Shown: positions 63,952 to 64,000 of the stretch, piece by piece
How the letters are laid out: every line of letters starts with the position of its first letter
How positions within the stretch are numbered: the first letter of the stretch is position 1
NCBI RefSeq assembly: GCF_016651105.1
Contig: NZ_JAEKEL010000001.1
Location: 402,001-466,000 of the forward strand
Direction of reading: 5' to 3'
Source: Pseudomonas sp. TH15
Lineage (GTDB): Bacteria > Pseudomonadota > Gammaproteobacteria > Pseudomonadales > Pseudomonadaceae
Length of the DNA: 64,000 nucleotides
Position numbers and translations under genes: made by a program
Notes under the pieces: model-generated
What the model was told of the DNA's origin: nothing
Database searches by the model: none
Seen by the model: only the letters and a program-made list of their open reading frames with translations

Positions 63952-64000
63952 ATGAATGGCACAACTGCTGTCGCTGAACTAGCCTGTGATCAGCCCGAGA
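63952..64000 (+). other. Open frame running off the window edge
   Basis: An ATG with GGAAA about eight bases upstream starts MNGTTAVAELACDQP and is still open at the last base. It may be the first codons of the next gene; too short to recognise. Confidence 0.25.

Overview
The window reads as a chromosomal segment of a Pseudomonas of the P. fluorescens group. The evidence is the high GC coding bias, gene order that matches the P. putida/P. fluorescens core chromosome as I remember it (davBA-pqq-acyl-CoA dehydrogenases-bio-comF, hemW-rdgB-metWX-yggT-proC-pilT, glcB, creBCD), and a dense scatter of intergenic REP/REPIN palindromes typical of that group. It is nearly all ordinary core and near-core genes. 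I see no tRNA, rRNA, CRISPR, phage or insertion sequence. No large unknown gene cluster is present; the less expected signals are regulatory and repeat structures.

Layout. 1-10 kb: the lysine monooxygenase/amidase pair (davB, cut by the window edge, and davA) and a complete pqqF-A-B-C-D-E cluster ending in an S9 peptidase. 10-20.5 kb: a PMP3-like peptide, a class III aminotransferase divergent from a LysR regulator, and three large acyl-CoA dehydrogenase paralogues with a GGDEF protein between two of them; the last carries a PsrA-type operator. 20.5-26.4 kb: a small protein resembling flagellar axial proteins, the biotin genes bioB-F-H-C-D, and divergent comF with a BirA-like operator in its first codons. 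26.6-33.7 kb: ModE-like regulator, PhoX phosphatase, SrkA kinase, MtgA, DUF423, thiS-thiG and trmB.

33.8-43.7 kb: DUF3392, hemW-rdgB-DUF4426-metW-metX, yggU-yggT-proC-yggS, then pilT, rarD and a two-ACT-domain GcvR-like protein. 43.8-45.3 kb is the largest non-coding stretch: five tandem 243-bp units, each containing a REPIN, followed by a long leader for malate synthase G (glcB). 47.7-51.1 kb: a single-domain response regulator divergent from a cNMP/CBS/DUF294 protein and its coupled exonuclease. 51.3-56.8 kb: an iron-uptake cell-surface signalling set (ECF sigma, FecR-like anti-sigma, STN-bearing TonB receptor, PepSY membrane protein, small membrane protein). 57-64 kb: a glutathione S-transferase, creD, creC, creB, a retropepsin-like protein, an acyltransferase and a DUF2780 protein.

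Functional themes are cofactor synthesis (PQQ, biotin, thiamine thiazole, FeS-dependent enzymes), amino acid and acyl-CoA catabolism, siderophore uptake and envelope stress. The observations most worth checking are the REPIN array, the BirA operator inside comF, the tandem PsrA-like sites, the 11-bp repeats before creD, the paired DnaA boxes at 43.0-43.15 kb and the flagellar-like mini protein. Family assignments and synteny come from memory and reading; no database search was run.
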